From: Methanoculleus methanifontis
GTDB lineage: Archaea > Halobacteriota > Methanomicrobia > Methanomicrobiales > Methanoculleaceae
DNA: 64,000 nucleotides
Direction: 5' to 3'
Assembly (NCBI RefSeq): GCF_030464365.1
Contig: NZ_VCYI01000010.1
Coordinates: 1-64,000, forward strand
Positions 26,001 through 33,581 of this stretch are shown here, piece after piece. Positions within the stretch are counted from its first letter, which is position 1; every line of letters begins with the position of its first letter. The translations under genes and the position numbers were made by a program. The notes under the pieces were generated by a model, which was given only the letters and a program-made list of their open reading frames with translations, was not told the origin of the DNA and did no database searches.

Positions 26001-26209
26001 GTTCCGGCAACATCCGGCTGATCATCAACACCCCGGCGGACAAGGCGTCCCGGCAGGATCACATCCAGATCATGCGGGCCGCCGTCGATTACGGCATACC
26101 CTACATCACCACCCTCCAGGCGGCGCGGGCGGCGGCGATGGCGATCGACGCCATCAAGCGCGAGGAGATCACCATCGAGCCGCTCGGGCACTACCACGGG
26201 CTGGCGTAA
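23039..26209 (+). CDS. carB: Carbamoyl-phosphate synthase large subunit
   Basis: This 1056-residue synthetase subunit has two tandem ATP-grasp halves, as expected. The first begins KKVLIIGSGPIQIGQAAEFD and the second KKVLILGSGPIRIGQGIEFD (about residue 536). An MGS-like regulatory domain at the end includes GLSLYGTSGTVDFL. It makes carbamoyl phosphate from bicarbonate, ammonia and two ATP. Unlike some methanogens, where carB is split into two genes, this one is full length. The product feeds argF and argG as well as pyrimidine genes elsewhere in the window. Confidence 0.98.
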   Translation: MPKKSHIKKVLIIGSGPIQIGQAAEFDFSGSQACRALREEGVEVVLVNSNPATIQTDPDTADVIYIEPLKAELIAKIIAKEKPDGILSGMGGQTGLNMTAELAEMGALDGVEILGTPLEAIYRGEDREQFRDLMNAIDEPVPRSMIIEHMNQIDEAIREVGLPAIIRPAYTLGGSGGGVAHTPEEMRRICELGLARSRIHQVLVEESVAGWKEIEFEVMRDASDTCIIVCGMENVDPMGIHTGESVVVAPILTLRDDEFQTLRTAAIKIIRALDVQGGCNIQFAYRNGDYRIIEVNPRVSRSSALASKATGYPIARVAAKIAIGLRLDEIMNTVTGVTPASFEPAIDYVVVKVPRWPFDKFGSADRTLTTAMKSTGEVMAIGRTVEEAFKKALRSLDNDMQRHTNPSEIRMILTSPTDERFGCLFDAFREGFTIEEVGELTAITPFFLEKIKNIVDLERKLETDFEPEDVRIARRYGFSDEDLLALTKKTAAKIEALSGTPTYKMVDTCAAEFPATTPYFYSTWEEGCELVRDGAKKVLILGSGPIRIGQGIEFDYCTVHAVMALREEEGIEVHIVNNNPETVSTDADTSDRLFFEPMQLEDVVNILKKDDYYGVMVQFGGQNSVNLAVPLEAEIKRLGLATKILGTSPDAMDAAEDRDRFSRLLTRLDIPSPANSSAYSEEEARKMAGEIGYPVLVRPSYVLGGRAMELVHDEAELESYIKEAVRVSRKHPVLIDSFLQNAVEVDVDAVSDGTDVLIGGIMEHIEWAGVHSGDSACVIPAQSLSPSVIARVRDYTKKIALGLGVFGLINIQYAVRNDVVYVLEANPRASRTVPFVAKATGIALAKIAAKVMVGRKLADMDVAEREIEHVAVKEVLLPFNKLPGVDTVLGPEMKSTGEVMGIDYDFGRAYYKACTAAENTLPTSGNVFISVTDEQKEELLPVARKLRGLGLSLYGTSGTVDFLTQNGVEANLVRKVQEGSPNVIDAMRSGNIRLIINTPADKASRQDHIQIMRAAVDYGIPYITTLQAARAAAMAIDAIKREEITIEPLGHYHGLA

Positions 26210-26314
26210 CAGGGTCTTCCCACATTCTTTTTTCCGGGTGCGTTTCTCAGGTGAGGATACCCGGTTAGCATAGTCCAGAGTGGGTTCGCCCCAAACGGGT
26301 CTGCAACCCTCTGC

Positions 26315-26345
26315 TACAGGTTTACCGGAATGTCGGTAAAAAAGA
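26315..26345 (-). terminator. Putative terminator after the betaine-binding protein gene
   Basis: TTTACCG (26321-26327) pairs with CGGTAAA (26334-26340) around a 6-base loop, and a run of Ts (on the minus strand) adjoins the hairpin just after the stop at 26349. Confidence 0.5.
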
Positions 26346-26348
26346 GTA

Positions 26349-27230
26349 TTAGTTTTCGCCGATCCATTCGGCGACCTGGTCCGGATGAGCATCCACCCAG
26401 GCCTTTGCAGCGTCCTCATCGGATTCACCGTTCTCGATGGTGAGCATCACCGACTCCATATCGGCTGGAGTCCAGTGGAATCGCTCAAGGATGCCGTAAA
26501 CGCCAGGCTTCTCCTCTGCAAGCCCTTGCCGGGCAAGCGTTCCGATATATTCCTCGCCACCATAGACGCCTTTCGGGTCATCAAGGTACTTGAGGTCCCA
26601 GCGGGCGAACTTCCAGTGCGGGTTCCAGCCGGTCACGGCGATCCACTCCTCGTTCTGGATGGCCGACCTGAGTTCTGCGGCCATGCCTGCGCTGCTGCTG
26701 GCAAGGAGCTCATACTCAAGTCCGTACTCGGTTATCGCCTCTTCGGTGTTCTGCACGACCCCGGAACCCGGTTCGATACCGATGATTGTACCGTCGAATT
26801 TGTCCCTGACGCCGTTAAGTTCCTCGATCGAGTCGATGGTCACGTAACTCGGAACCACAAGACCGATCTTTGCGCCCTCAAGGTTCTTACGGACGTGGTC
26901 GACATCATCGCCAAACTGCTCCCAGTAGTTCGCCTGTGTGGCCGGGAGCCAGGCTGAGACCGTACAGTCGAGATCGTCTTTCGCAATCGCCTGGTAGAGC
27001 AGTCCTGCATCGACAGCAACGATCTCTACGTCGTATCCGGCCTTCTCAAAGACCTGTTTGAGCACGTTGGCGCTGGCGATCTCCGAATCCCAGGTAACAT
27101 AGCCGATGCTGACCTCACCCTTTGCGGATTCGGTTGCCTGTGTGTCGGTGCAACCGGCTGAGAGGAGGCAGAACATCAGGACGATGCCTATACCTGTCAG
27201 TCTAAATAATTTCCTGGTTATTTGAGCCAT
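26349..27230 (-). CDS. proX: Glycine betaine/proline-type ABC transporter substrate-binding lipoprotein, copy 1
   Basis: This 293-residue OpuAC-family binding protein has a lipobox (LLSAGC, Cys27), so it is tethered to the outside of the membrane. Family motifs are VSIGYVTWDSEIASANVLKQ, the aromatic cage region VSAWLPATQANYWEQFGDD, and VTGWNPHWKFARWDLKYLDD. It binds compatible solutes such as glycine betaine for uptake, used in osmotic adaptation. It is about half identical to the next gene upstream by eye. The 5' leader is unusually long and shared with that paralogue. A terminator hairpin follows. Confidence 0.92.
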   Translation of the reverse strand: MAQITRKLFRLTGIGIVLMFCLLSAGCTDTQATESAKGEVSIGYVTWDSEIASANVLKQVFEKAGYDVEIVAVDAGLLYQAIAKDDLDCTVSAWLPATQANYWEQFGDDVDHVRKNLEGAKIGLVVPSYVTIDSIEELNGVRDKFDGTIIGIEPGSGVVQNTEEAITEYGLEYELLASSSAGMAAELRSAIQNEEWIAVTGWNPHWKFARWDLKYLDDPKGVYGGEEYIGTLARQGLAEEKPGVYGILERFHWTPADMESVMLTIENGESDEDAAKAWVDAHPDQVAEWIGEN

Positions 27231-27440
27231 TATCTTTCATCACTTCTCAGTTTTTGTCAGGAGACGACGGGTTAACATTCAGAGCCTGGATGCGGGGTTG
27301 TGGGCTCTCAAAGAGTGTCCTGAATGGTAAGTAGTTGGACACAACTGAAGATAACTGCGCGCCACTCCTGGCGTTTTGCATCCCCGGGCAGAAAGGCTTG
27401 TTTTTCCCCCATTTACATTGGGGTTCGGTTCTACTTAGTG
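27231..27440 (-). promoter_or_regulatory. Conserved structured 5' leader of substrate-binding gene copy 1
   Basis: On the minus strand this leader contains, in order, a CCCCAATGTAAATGGGG hairpin, GATGCAAAACGCC plus AGGAGTGGCG (hairpin CGCCA/TGGCG), a hairpin AGAGCC...GGCTCT whose loop holds AACCCC, and then GAATGTTAA before the gene. The same order of elements occurs upstream of copy 2 (28571-28800). Conservation of arrangement with compensating stem differences suggests a structured RNA element, possibly regulatory. Confidence 0.5.
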
Positions 27441-27697
27441 TTCACGACTCTGTTGAACCCGTTTTTCTGACCGTGTCGAGAGCAGGGACGTTGCCGGATA
27501 CTGGTGGTAGGCCTCATCCACCGATACAGTTCGGTCTCAGGTTCTCGTTTCTGCTCCCGCGTTTCCCTTCCCGTTCCCTTGTAAAACAACCTGCGATTGT
27601 TCTCCTGGAAGAGGATGGGATATACTTGGAAGGCGTGGTCACTTGACTGACTGCAGATCAATCCTGTTCGATGTTCTGGGGATAAAAAAAGTGGGGG

Positions 27698-28570
27698 TTA
27701 TGCGTTCCCGAGCCAGACGTCAACCGTGTCGCGGTTGGCATCGACCCACTTCTGCGCGGCTTCCTCTTCAGGCATGCCGTCCGCGATATCGGTCATGACC
27801 GAGGCGATATCATCGCCGGTCCACTCGAACCGCTCAAGGATGGCGTGGGCCTCCGGGTCGTCGGTCGCGAGATCCTGGCGCGCAAGGGTCACGATATCCT
27901 CGGCTCCGCCGTAGACGCCCTGTGGGTCGTCAAGGAACTTGAGGTCGAAGCGGCCGAACTTCCAGTGCGGCGACCATCCGGTCACCACGACCCACTCCTC
28001 GCTGCTGATGGCGGAGGAGAGCTCAGCCGCCATGCCGGCGCTGCTGCTTGAAACCAGCTCGTAGTTGAGATCGTAATCATCGATGGCCTGCTCGGTCCGG
28101 GTCATGATGCCCGCACCGGGCTCGATGCCGACGATCCTGCCGTCGAACTGGTCAGAGACGTCGTTCATCTCCTCGATCGAGTCGATGGTCACGTACTCCG
28201 GGACGACAAGCCCGATCCGTGCCGCTGCGGGGATGTTTTCGTTGACGTAGTCGATCTGATCACCGTACTCTTCCCAGTAGTGCTCGTGGGTGTGCGGGAG
28301 CCATCCGGTCGTCGTGAAGTCGACGTCCCCGCTGGCGAGCGCCTGGAAGAGCGGTCCTGCGTCGACTGCGACCATTTCGACATCGTATCCCGCTTCTTCA
28401 AAGACCTGTTTCATTACATTGCTGCTCGCGATGGCGCAGTCCCAGGTGACGTACCCAATACTGACCTCCTTTGCCTCAGCTGGTTCCGTACCGGTACAGC
28501 CGGCGGAGAAGAGGCAGAGCGTCAGAATTAAGCCCGTTAGTGCGAGCAGGCTTCCAATTTTTCGAACCAT
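27698..28570 (-). CDS. proX: Glycine betaine/proline-type ABC transporter substrate-binding lipoprotein, copy 2
   Basis: This 290-residue paralogue of the adjacent binding protein has lipobox Cys25 (LFSAGC), VSIGYVTWDCAIASSNVMKQ, the ligand-site segment TTGWLPHTHEHYWEEYGDQ and VTGWSPHWKFGRFDLKFLDD. The differing residues in the cage region (VSAWLPATQ versus TTGWLPHTH) suggest a different solute preference. It has its own promoter and leader, although it follows the permease gene in the same direction. A T-run after the stop (about 27674-27690) probably ends its transcript. Confidence 0.92.
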   Translation of the reverse strand: MVRKIGSLLALTGLILTLCLFSAGCTGTEPAEAKEVSIGYVTWDCAIASSNVMKQVFEEAGYDVEMVAVDAGPLFQALASGDVDFTTTGWLPHTHEHYWEEYGDQIDYVNENIPAAARIGLVVPEYVTIDSIEEMNDVSDQFDGRIVGIEPGAGIMTRTEQAIDDYDLNYELVSSSSAGMAAELSSAISSEEWVVVTGWSPHWKFGRFDLKFLDDPQGVYGGAEDIVTLARQDLATDDPEAHAILERFEWTGDDIASVMTDIADGMPEEEAAQKWVDANRDTVDVWLGNA

Positions 28571-28760
28571 AATTCACCTTGTAGATTTTTGTCCCGCCAG
28601 AAGGCAGGCAGATTACATTCCGAACCCGGCAGTGTGGGGTTCCGGGTTCTTACGAACAGTCCGGGACGGCGGTTCGCCGATGAGCCGGACATAGAGCAGA
28701 GGTGGCGGTAGACGCCACTCCTGGCGTGTTTGCACCCCAGGGCAAAACGGCCAGTTTTTG
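28571..28760 (-). promoter_or_regulatory. Conserved structured 5' leader of substrate-binding gene copy 2
   Basis: On the minus strand: GGTCA-loop-TGGCC hairpin, GGGGTGCAAACACGCC with AGGAGTGGCGT (hairpin), then AGAACCCGG paired with CCGGGTTC around a loop that holds AACCCC, then GGAATGTAAT, and GGGACAAAAAT just before the start. The stems differ from copy 1 but the order and loop bases agree, as expected of a conserved RNA fold. Confidence 0.5.
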
Positions 28761-28783
28761 ACCGGTTCAACTTATGGACCTAA

Positions 28784-28793
28784 CCATATTTAG
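28784..28793 (-). promoter_or_regulatory. TATA box of substrate-binding gene copy 2
   Basis: CTAAATATGG on the minus strand lies about 215 bases before the ATG at 28570. Transcription from here would produce a leader of about 190 bases and separate this gene from the permease gene upstream. Confidence 0.55.
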
Positions 28794-28957
28794 ACTTTAC
28801 GGGTTCCGACCGGCAAACGAGACTCTCCGGAAACTGGGTTTTAAGGGGTCTCCGACCGGGAAATCATACCCGACATACAGGTGGTACCTTTGTTCCACCG
28901 TCGTCTGGTGTCCGGGGAGTACGCGAAAAAACATGGGTCTGATCGGGCCTTTCCCGG
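28794..28957. other. Spacer between permease gene and copy 2 promoter
   Basis: The spacer carries no gene. TCCGACCGG occurs twice (about 28804 and 28851), a short direct repeat that could be a regulator site. Function is unproven. Confidence 0.3.
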
Positions 28958-29803
28958 TCACGACCTCTCATTGTGCTGCGGCACGAGGTTCTGGGTGATC
29001 CTGTCGAGGATTATCGCGATGATCACGATGGCAAGCCCCGCCTCGAACCCCCCGCCGATATCCACCCGCTGGATGCCCACGAGCACCTGGTAGCCGAGCC
29101 CTCTGGCACCGATCATCGATGCGATGACGACCATGGAGAGGGCGAGCATGATGCACTGGTTCACCCCGGCCATGATGGTGGGAAGCGCAACCGGGAGCTG
29201 CACTTTGAAGAGTTTCTGCCGGGGCGTGGAACCGAAGGCGTCCGCGACCTCGATCAGCTCGGTCGGCACCTGCCGGATCCCGAGGTTGGTGAGGCGCAAT
29301 GCCGGCGGTATCGCGAAGACGACCGTTGCGATGGTGCCCGGCACGTTCCCGATGCCGAAGAAGATCACGGCGGGGATGAGGTAGACGAACGAGGGCATCG
29401 TCTGCATGAAGTCGAGGATCGGCCGGAGCGCTGCATTGAGCGTGTCGCTTCCTGCGGCCGCGATACCGAGCGGGATCGATATCGCGAGCGCGACGATCGT
29501 CGAGACGAGGACGAGCGCCAGGGTGAGCATGGCCAGGCTCCAGAGCTGGAGATCCCAGATCAGCAGCAGGCCGAGTGCGGTAAGCCCTGCCAATTTGATG
29601 TCGCGCCGGGTGACGAACCAGACCAGCACGCTTACCAGGACGATCAGGATCGGTGCCGGTATGGCGATCAGGATGCTCTGAAAACCGCCGATGAGGAACC
29701 CGAGCCCTCCGCTGATGGCATCGAGCAGCCAGCCGAAGTACTGCTCGATCCAGTAAACGAGCACTTCGACGGCATCTCCCACGGGGAGTTTAGGCAGTTG
29801 CAT
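28958..29803 (-). CDS. proW: Glycine betaine/proline-type ABC transporter permease
   Basis: The start is at the ATG at 29803 (MQLPKLPVGDAVEVLVYWIE), preceded by GAGAGGATATCA, giving 281 residues. About seven transmembrane helices are visible. The ABC permease EAA-like loop is ELIEVADAFGSTPRQKLFKV, with LPVALPTIMAGVNQ following. It forms the membrane channel of the solute importer. Its start overlaps the proV end by 14 bases, so the ATPase and permease are co-translated. The substrate-binding genes lie downstream with separate leaders. Confidence 0.93.
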   Translation of the reverse strand: MQLPKLPVGDAVEVLVYWIEQYFGWLLDAISGGLGFLIGGFQSILIAIPAPILIVLVSVLVWFVTRRDIKLAGLTALGLLLIWDLQLWSLAMLTLALVLVSTIVALAISIPLGIAAAGSDTLNAALRPILDFMQTMPSFVYLIPAVIFFGIGNVPGTIATVVFAIPPALRLTNLGIRQVPTELIEVADAFGSTPRQKLFKVQLPVALPTIMAGVNQCIMLALSMVVIASMIGARGLGYQVLVGIQRVDIGGGFEAGLAIVIIAIILDRITQNLVPQHNERS

Positions 29804-31049
29804 TGATATCCTCTCCCTTTCGTGCCAGAGCACCAAGTATGGCGCCGCGCGATATGACACCCCTGAGCCTGCCGGTATCGTCTACCACCGCCACAGGATA
29901 GGGGCTCTCAACGATCAGCGAGATGATGTCGGAAAGCGATGCATCGGGAGCCACGGCGGGAACGTCGGTGATGAGGATGTCAGCGAGCTGTTTGCCCTTC
30001 TTGACCGCCTCGGCGGCGGCGTCGAGCGTCACCCGGCCCTGGAGTATGCGCTGACGCGTGATCACGAATATCCCCGGGATGTCGTGCTCCTCCATGAGGT
30101 GCAGGGCAACCCTCGGGCCCGCGGTGCACTGGGCGACCGGCTCGGGGCGGCGCATCACCTCGCTTGCCGTGAGAACCCTCGTGAGGTCGACGTCGGCGAC
30201 GAACTTCTCGACGTAGGCGTTCTCGGGGTTCGTCAGGATCTCCTCCGGCGTGCCGATCTGCACAATTGCGCCGTCCTTCATCAGGGCGATCCGGTCGCCG
30301 AGTTTCAGGGCCTCGTCGAGGTCGTGGGTGACGAAGATGATCGTCTTGCCGAGCCGCTGCTGGAGGTCCAGCAGTTCGTCCTGCATGTCCCTGCGGATAA
30401 GGGGGTCGAGAGCACTGAACGCCTCGTCCATCAGGAGTATATCCGGGTCGCTGGTGAGCGCGCGGGCGAGCCCGACACGCTGCTTCATGCCGCCGGAGAG
30501 CTCCCCGGGCATGCTCCCCCCGTAGCCCCCGAGCCCCACCATCTGGAGCACTTCCTCGGCTTTTGCGTGCCGTTCTTCCGCCGGAACGCCCTGGATCTCA
30601 AGGCCGAAGGCGACGTTGTCGAGAACTGTCTTGTGCGGGAGGAGAGCAAAACCCTGGAAGATCATCCCGAGCTTGCGCCGCCGGGTCGTTCGGAGTTCTT
30701 CCTGGCCCATGCCGACGATGTCCTCACCGTCAAGCAGTATTTCGCCCTCGGTAGGGTCGATGATTCGGTTGATGCAGCGCAGGAGCGTTGATTTCCCGCT
30801 TCCGGACAGCCCCATCAAGACGAACGTCTCGCCCGGTATGACGTCGAACGAAACGTCATCGAGGGCCAGCGTCGAGCCGGTCTCCTCGTAGATCTCCTGT
30901 TTCGAGCGGCCTCTTCTATGGAGTTCCAGTGCTTTTTCCGGGTCCTGCCCAAATACCTTGGTCAGGTCCCTGACGCTGATTATTGGTTGTAATGATCTTG
31001 TGTACTCTATGGGTATCTCCTCAAAAATGACGGACCCCTCCAGCTTCAC
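29790..31049 (-). CDS. proV: Glycine betaine/proline-type ABC transporter ATP-binding protein with CBS domains
   Basis: This 419-residue protein has Walker A (GLSGSGKST, 80-88), a signature loop (LSGGMKQRVGLARAL), Walker B (ILLMDEAFSALDP) and the His switch (FVTHDLDEAL). The C-terminal 130 residues form a CBS-domain pair, which in OpuA-type transporters senses ionic strength. The N-terminal insertion KALELHRRGRSKQEIYEETG is characteristic of the ProV/OpuAA family. A TATA-like TTATAAAG lies about 20-25 bases before the ATG, so the mRNA is leaderless or nearly so. Confidence 0.95.
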   Translation of the reverse strand: MKLEGSVIFEEIPIEYTRSLQPIISVRDLTKVFGQDPEKALELHRRGRSKQEIYEETGSTLALDDVSFDVIPGETFVLMGLSGSGKSTLLRCINRIIDPTEGEILLDGEDIVGMGQEELRTTRRRKLGMIFQGFALLPHKTVLDNVAFGLEIQGVPAEERHAKAEEVLQMVGLGGYGGSMPGELSGGMKQRVGLARALTSDPDILLMDEAFSALDPLIRRDMQDELLDLQQRLGKTIIFVTHDLDEALKLGDRIALMKDGAIVQIGTPEEILTNPENAYVEKFVADVDLTRVLTASEVMRRPEPVAQCTAGPRVALHLMEEHDIPGIFVITRQRILQGRVTLDAAAEAVKKGKQLADILITDVPAVAPDASLSDIISLIVESPYPVAVVDDTGRLRGVISRGAILGALARKGEDINATA

Positions 31050-31472
31050 GATTTCTATGTTATCTGCTTTATAATTTCGGGTTCCTCAAATCGAGCAGAA
31101 ATAAGTTCAATTTTCGTTTTTCTTGCATTCTTCATCCTTTTCGCTGATGGGCCGCAGTCATGGTGGCTATCTCGAATTTTATTCGCTCTTTGCCGTTAAT
31201 TCGTTCTATAGCGCTCGCTAGTCCGAATTCTGGCATCCCAGCCATCAGCTCCCCGATGACCCCGGCCGCGCAGGTAAGCCCCGGGGTTGCACAATCACCC
31301 CGGCAGCGCCTCCGGGCTCTTTGTGCCCAACCCGCTGGCATAAAAACAGGTAATGGATGGAATTTCTGCCGGGCCAGCCATACCATTTCTTTTATTGTGT
31401 GAAAGGTCATATCAATGTAGATCACTCCGGTCTGCCGTCAGGCAGGGAACCAGGAACGCGGAGATCAGTATC
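31050..31472. other. Divergent intergenic region between proV and argG
   Basis: The region holds the proV TATA-like box (31066-31074, minus) and a possible argG box GCATAAAAACAGG (about 31338-31350). A 97-codon minus-strand frame (31132-31425) is present, with a Cys pair in CATPGLTC and a plausible helical end. It lacks a good ribosome-binding site and a recognised family, so I do not call it as a gene. Confidence 0.35.
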
Positions 31473-32660
31473 ATGGAAAAGCGAAAAGTCGTCCTAGCAT
31501 TTTCAGGAGGTCTCGACACCTCCATCTGTATCCCCCTCCTGCGCGAGCACTACGGGTTCGATGAGATCGTCACCGTTGCCGTCGACGTTGGTCAGCCCGA
31601 GGAGGAGATCGCGCGGGCAACCGAGAAGGGCCGGATGCTTGCAGACAACCACTACACCATCGATGTGAAGGAGATGTTTGTAGCGGACTGCATCTTCCCC
31701 TCAATAAGAGCGAACGGGTCATACGAGGGTTACCCGATGGGCACGGCGCTTGCCCGCCCGCTGATCGCCGAGGAGATCGTGAAGGTTGCAGAGCAGGAAG
31801 GCGCCTCGAAGATCGCGCATGGGTGCACCGGCAAAGGAAACGACCAGCTCCGGTTTGACTTTATCTTCAGGTCTGCCGGGTATGATATCGTTGCGCCGAT
31901 GCGGGAGATGAACCTGACCCGCGAGTGGGAGATCTGCTACGCGCAGGATCATGATATCCCGGTGACGGTGGCGAAGGAAAAGCCTTACAGCATCGACGAG
32001 AACTGCTGGAGCCGGAGCATCGAGGGCGGCAAACTTGAAGATCCTGCCTTCCACCCGCCTGATGATATCTACGCCTGGACGGTGTCGCCGAAGGATGCTC
32101 CCGACGCGATGGAAGAGGTCAGTATCGAGTTCGTGCAGGGAATCCCGGTCGCTCTCAACGGGAAAGAACTGCCCGGCCTTGCCCTGATCAGGGAGTTGAA
32201 CAAGATCGCCGGAAGGAATGGTGTCGGCCGCAATGACATGGTCGAGGATCGGATCCTCGGCCTGAAAGCGCGCGAGATCTATGAGCACCCGGCTGCGACC
32301 GTTCTCCTCGCCGCACACAGCGACCTCGAACGCCTCGTCCTGACCCGTTCGGAACTCGCGTTCAAGCATATCGTCGACGACAGGTGGTCCGAACTTGCCT
32401 ACATGGGGCTCGTGCACGAACCGCTCTTCTACGCGCTCAACGCGTTCATCGACAAGACGCAGGAGCGGGCGAACGGCACCGTGGACGTCGGCCTCTACAA
32501 GGGCAGCGTGAAGGTGCTCGGCCGGAGCTCGGATTCCGCGCTCTACTCCGACGATCTGGTGTCCTTCGACTCGAAGACGCTCGACCAGAACCACGCCGTC
32601 GGGTTCTCGAATTACTTCGGCTTGCAGGCGCGCCTGCTGAAAAACCTCAAGAAGTGTTGA
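31473..32660 (+). CDS. argG: Argininosuccinate synthase
   Basis: The ATG at 31473 ([20 protein letters not shown]) gives 395 residues. It couples citrulline and aspartate using ATP in arginine synthesis. The ATP pyrophosphatase P-loop SGGLDTS is at 11-17. The signatures [14 protein letters not shown] and [15 protein letters not shown] are conserved. Length is normal. It stands alone with a leader of about 100 bases that holds possible promoter sequences. It works downstream of argF and carAB, which are also in this window. Confidence 0.97.
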   Translation: MEKRKVVLAFSGGLDTSICIPLLREHYGFDEIVTVAVDVGQPEEEIARATEKGRMLADNHYTIDVKEMFVADCIFPSIRANGSYEGYPMGTALARPLIAEEIVKVAEQEGASKIAHGCTGKGNDQLRFDFIFRSAGYDIVAPMREMNLTREWEICYAQDHDIPVTVAKEKPYSIDENCWSRSIEGGKLEDPAFHPPDDIYAWTVSPKDAPDAMEEVSIEFVQGIPVALNGKELPGLALIRELNKIAGRNGVGRNDMVEDRILGLKAREIYEHPAATVLLAAHSDLERLVLTRSELAFKHIVDDRWSELAYMGLVHEPLFYALNAFIDKTQERANGTVDVGLYKGSVKVLGRSSDSALYSDDLVSFDSKTLDQNHAVGFSNYFGLQARLLKNLKKC

Positions 32661-32668
32661 AGGGGTGC

Positions 32669-33073
32669 TTAACGCACCTTCTTCCCGGCTTCTTTTCCCG
32701 GCGTGCACTCGAAGACGTCGGTGATCTTGATGACGATGAGCGATTTCGCCGGGTACTGGTGGCCCTTCGTCCTCACCTGGTCGCGGAACTTCTCGTAATC
32801 GGGGCCGGACGTCTTGATCTCTGTCGCGCCCTTCACCTGGAAACAGCGCTTGGTCTCCTGGTCGTAGAAGTAAAGCGCCGTGATGGGATTCTCTTTGAGA
32901 TTCTCAAGCGTCTTTACCATGTAGTTGTCCATGATCCAGACGGTGTCGTCGCCGACGAGCTGGATCGATGCCATCGGCGCCACGTTCGGAACACCGCTCT
33001 TGGATGCTGTGGCCATCGGCATGACTTTGGTTTTCGTAAATATCTCCTTAATATCATCTGAAAGCGCAACCAT
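32669..33073 (-). CDS. Pyridoxamine 5'-phosphate oxidase-like FMN-binding protein
   Basis: This 134-residue protein begins at the ATG at 33073, since GGAGAGGTGA sits at the right spacing; a GTG three codons earlier is the alternative. The split-barrel motifs VMPMATASKSGVPNVAPMAS and NPITALYFYDQETKRCFQVKG are typical of the FMN-binding pyridoxamine-phosphate-oxidase-like superfamily. Members bind FMN, F420 or heme, so the cofactor cannot be fixed from sequence alone. It converges on argG with an 8-base gap. Confidence 0.82.
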   Translation of the reverse strand: MVALSDDIKEIFTKTKVMPMATASKSGVPNVAPMASIQLVGDDTVWIMDNYMVKTLENLKENPITALYFYDQETKRCFQVKGATEIKTSGPDYEKFRDQVRTKGHQYPAKSLIVIKITDVFECTPGKEAGKKVR

Positions 33074-33153
33074 ACGGTTCACCTCTCCCTGGAAGCGGAA
33101 CGGGCACGACGGAGTGCCGCAGCCTGTCCGGTAATGTGGTTATCCGCGCTGTC

Positions 33154-33162
33154 GATATATAA
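33154..33162 (-). promoter_or_regulatory. TATA-like box for the FMN-binding protein gene
   Basis: TTATATATC on the minus strand lies about 80-90 bases before the ATG at 33073, implying a leader of about 55-60 bases. The remaining spacer up to 33550 shows no gene. Confidence 0.45.
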
Positions 33163-33551
33163 GCACTCTGCCGGAACCGGCAATGCAGGCCGTTGGACGA
33201 TGATCCGCGATGGCGGCAGGACATGCTCGTGCCGGTGCGAAATCTCCCACGGTCTGTTATACTGGACTTTCTCTTCATTACAGTTGTTTGATCGTTGCCA
33301 ATCGCGATTAATGCAGTTGCATTCATTCCGCTCACGACGCGAGGCGCAACGCCTTCTCACGCTCTTCTCCCGGCACAGCAGATAACAAAGTCTCCACAGA
33401 TTCTCGGATTTGAACCAGGACGCCGACCATTGCCTGAATTAACAAATCTTGCTGGAGAAGCCGAAATACAACTCCGGGAGCCGGAAGAAGCATTTCCCCG
33501 GGAGTTTCCTCCCTCTTCAGGTCACCGGAGGTATATGGAATCATGGAAAGG

Positions 33552-33557
33552 TATAAA
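33552..33557 (+). promoter_or_regulatory. TATA box for methanogenesis marker 14 gene
   Basis: TATAAA preceded by AAGG lies 25-30 bases before the ATG at 33582, so transcription should start at or next to that ATG. Confidence 0.6.
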
Positions 33558-33581
33558 GTGGGAGACGGGGAAACGACTACT

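Noticed and set aside
24380-26428. 682-codon and 474-codon minus-strand frames opposite carB
   Set aside because: Shadows of carB codon bias; no domain, no start signals.
28973-29806. 277-codon plus-strand frame opposite the permease gene
   Set aside because: Highly charged translation of antisense membrane-protein codons; no start signal.
31132-31425. 97-residue minus-strand ORF between proV and argG
   Set aside because: Possible Cys pair and helical end, but no ribosome-binding site, no recognised family, and it lies across likely promoters. It could be real but is unsupported.
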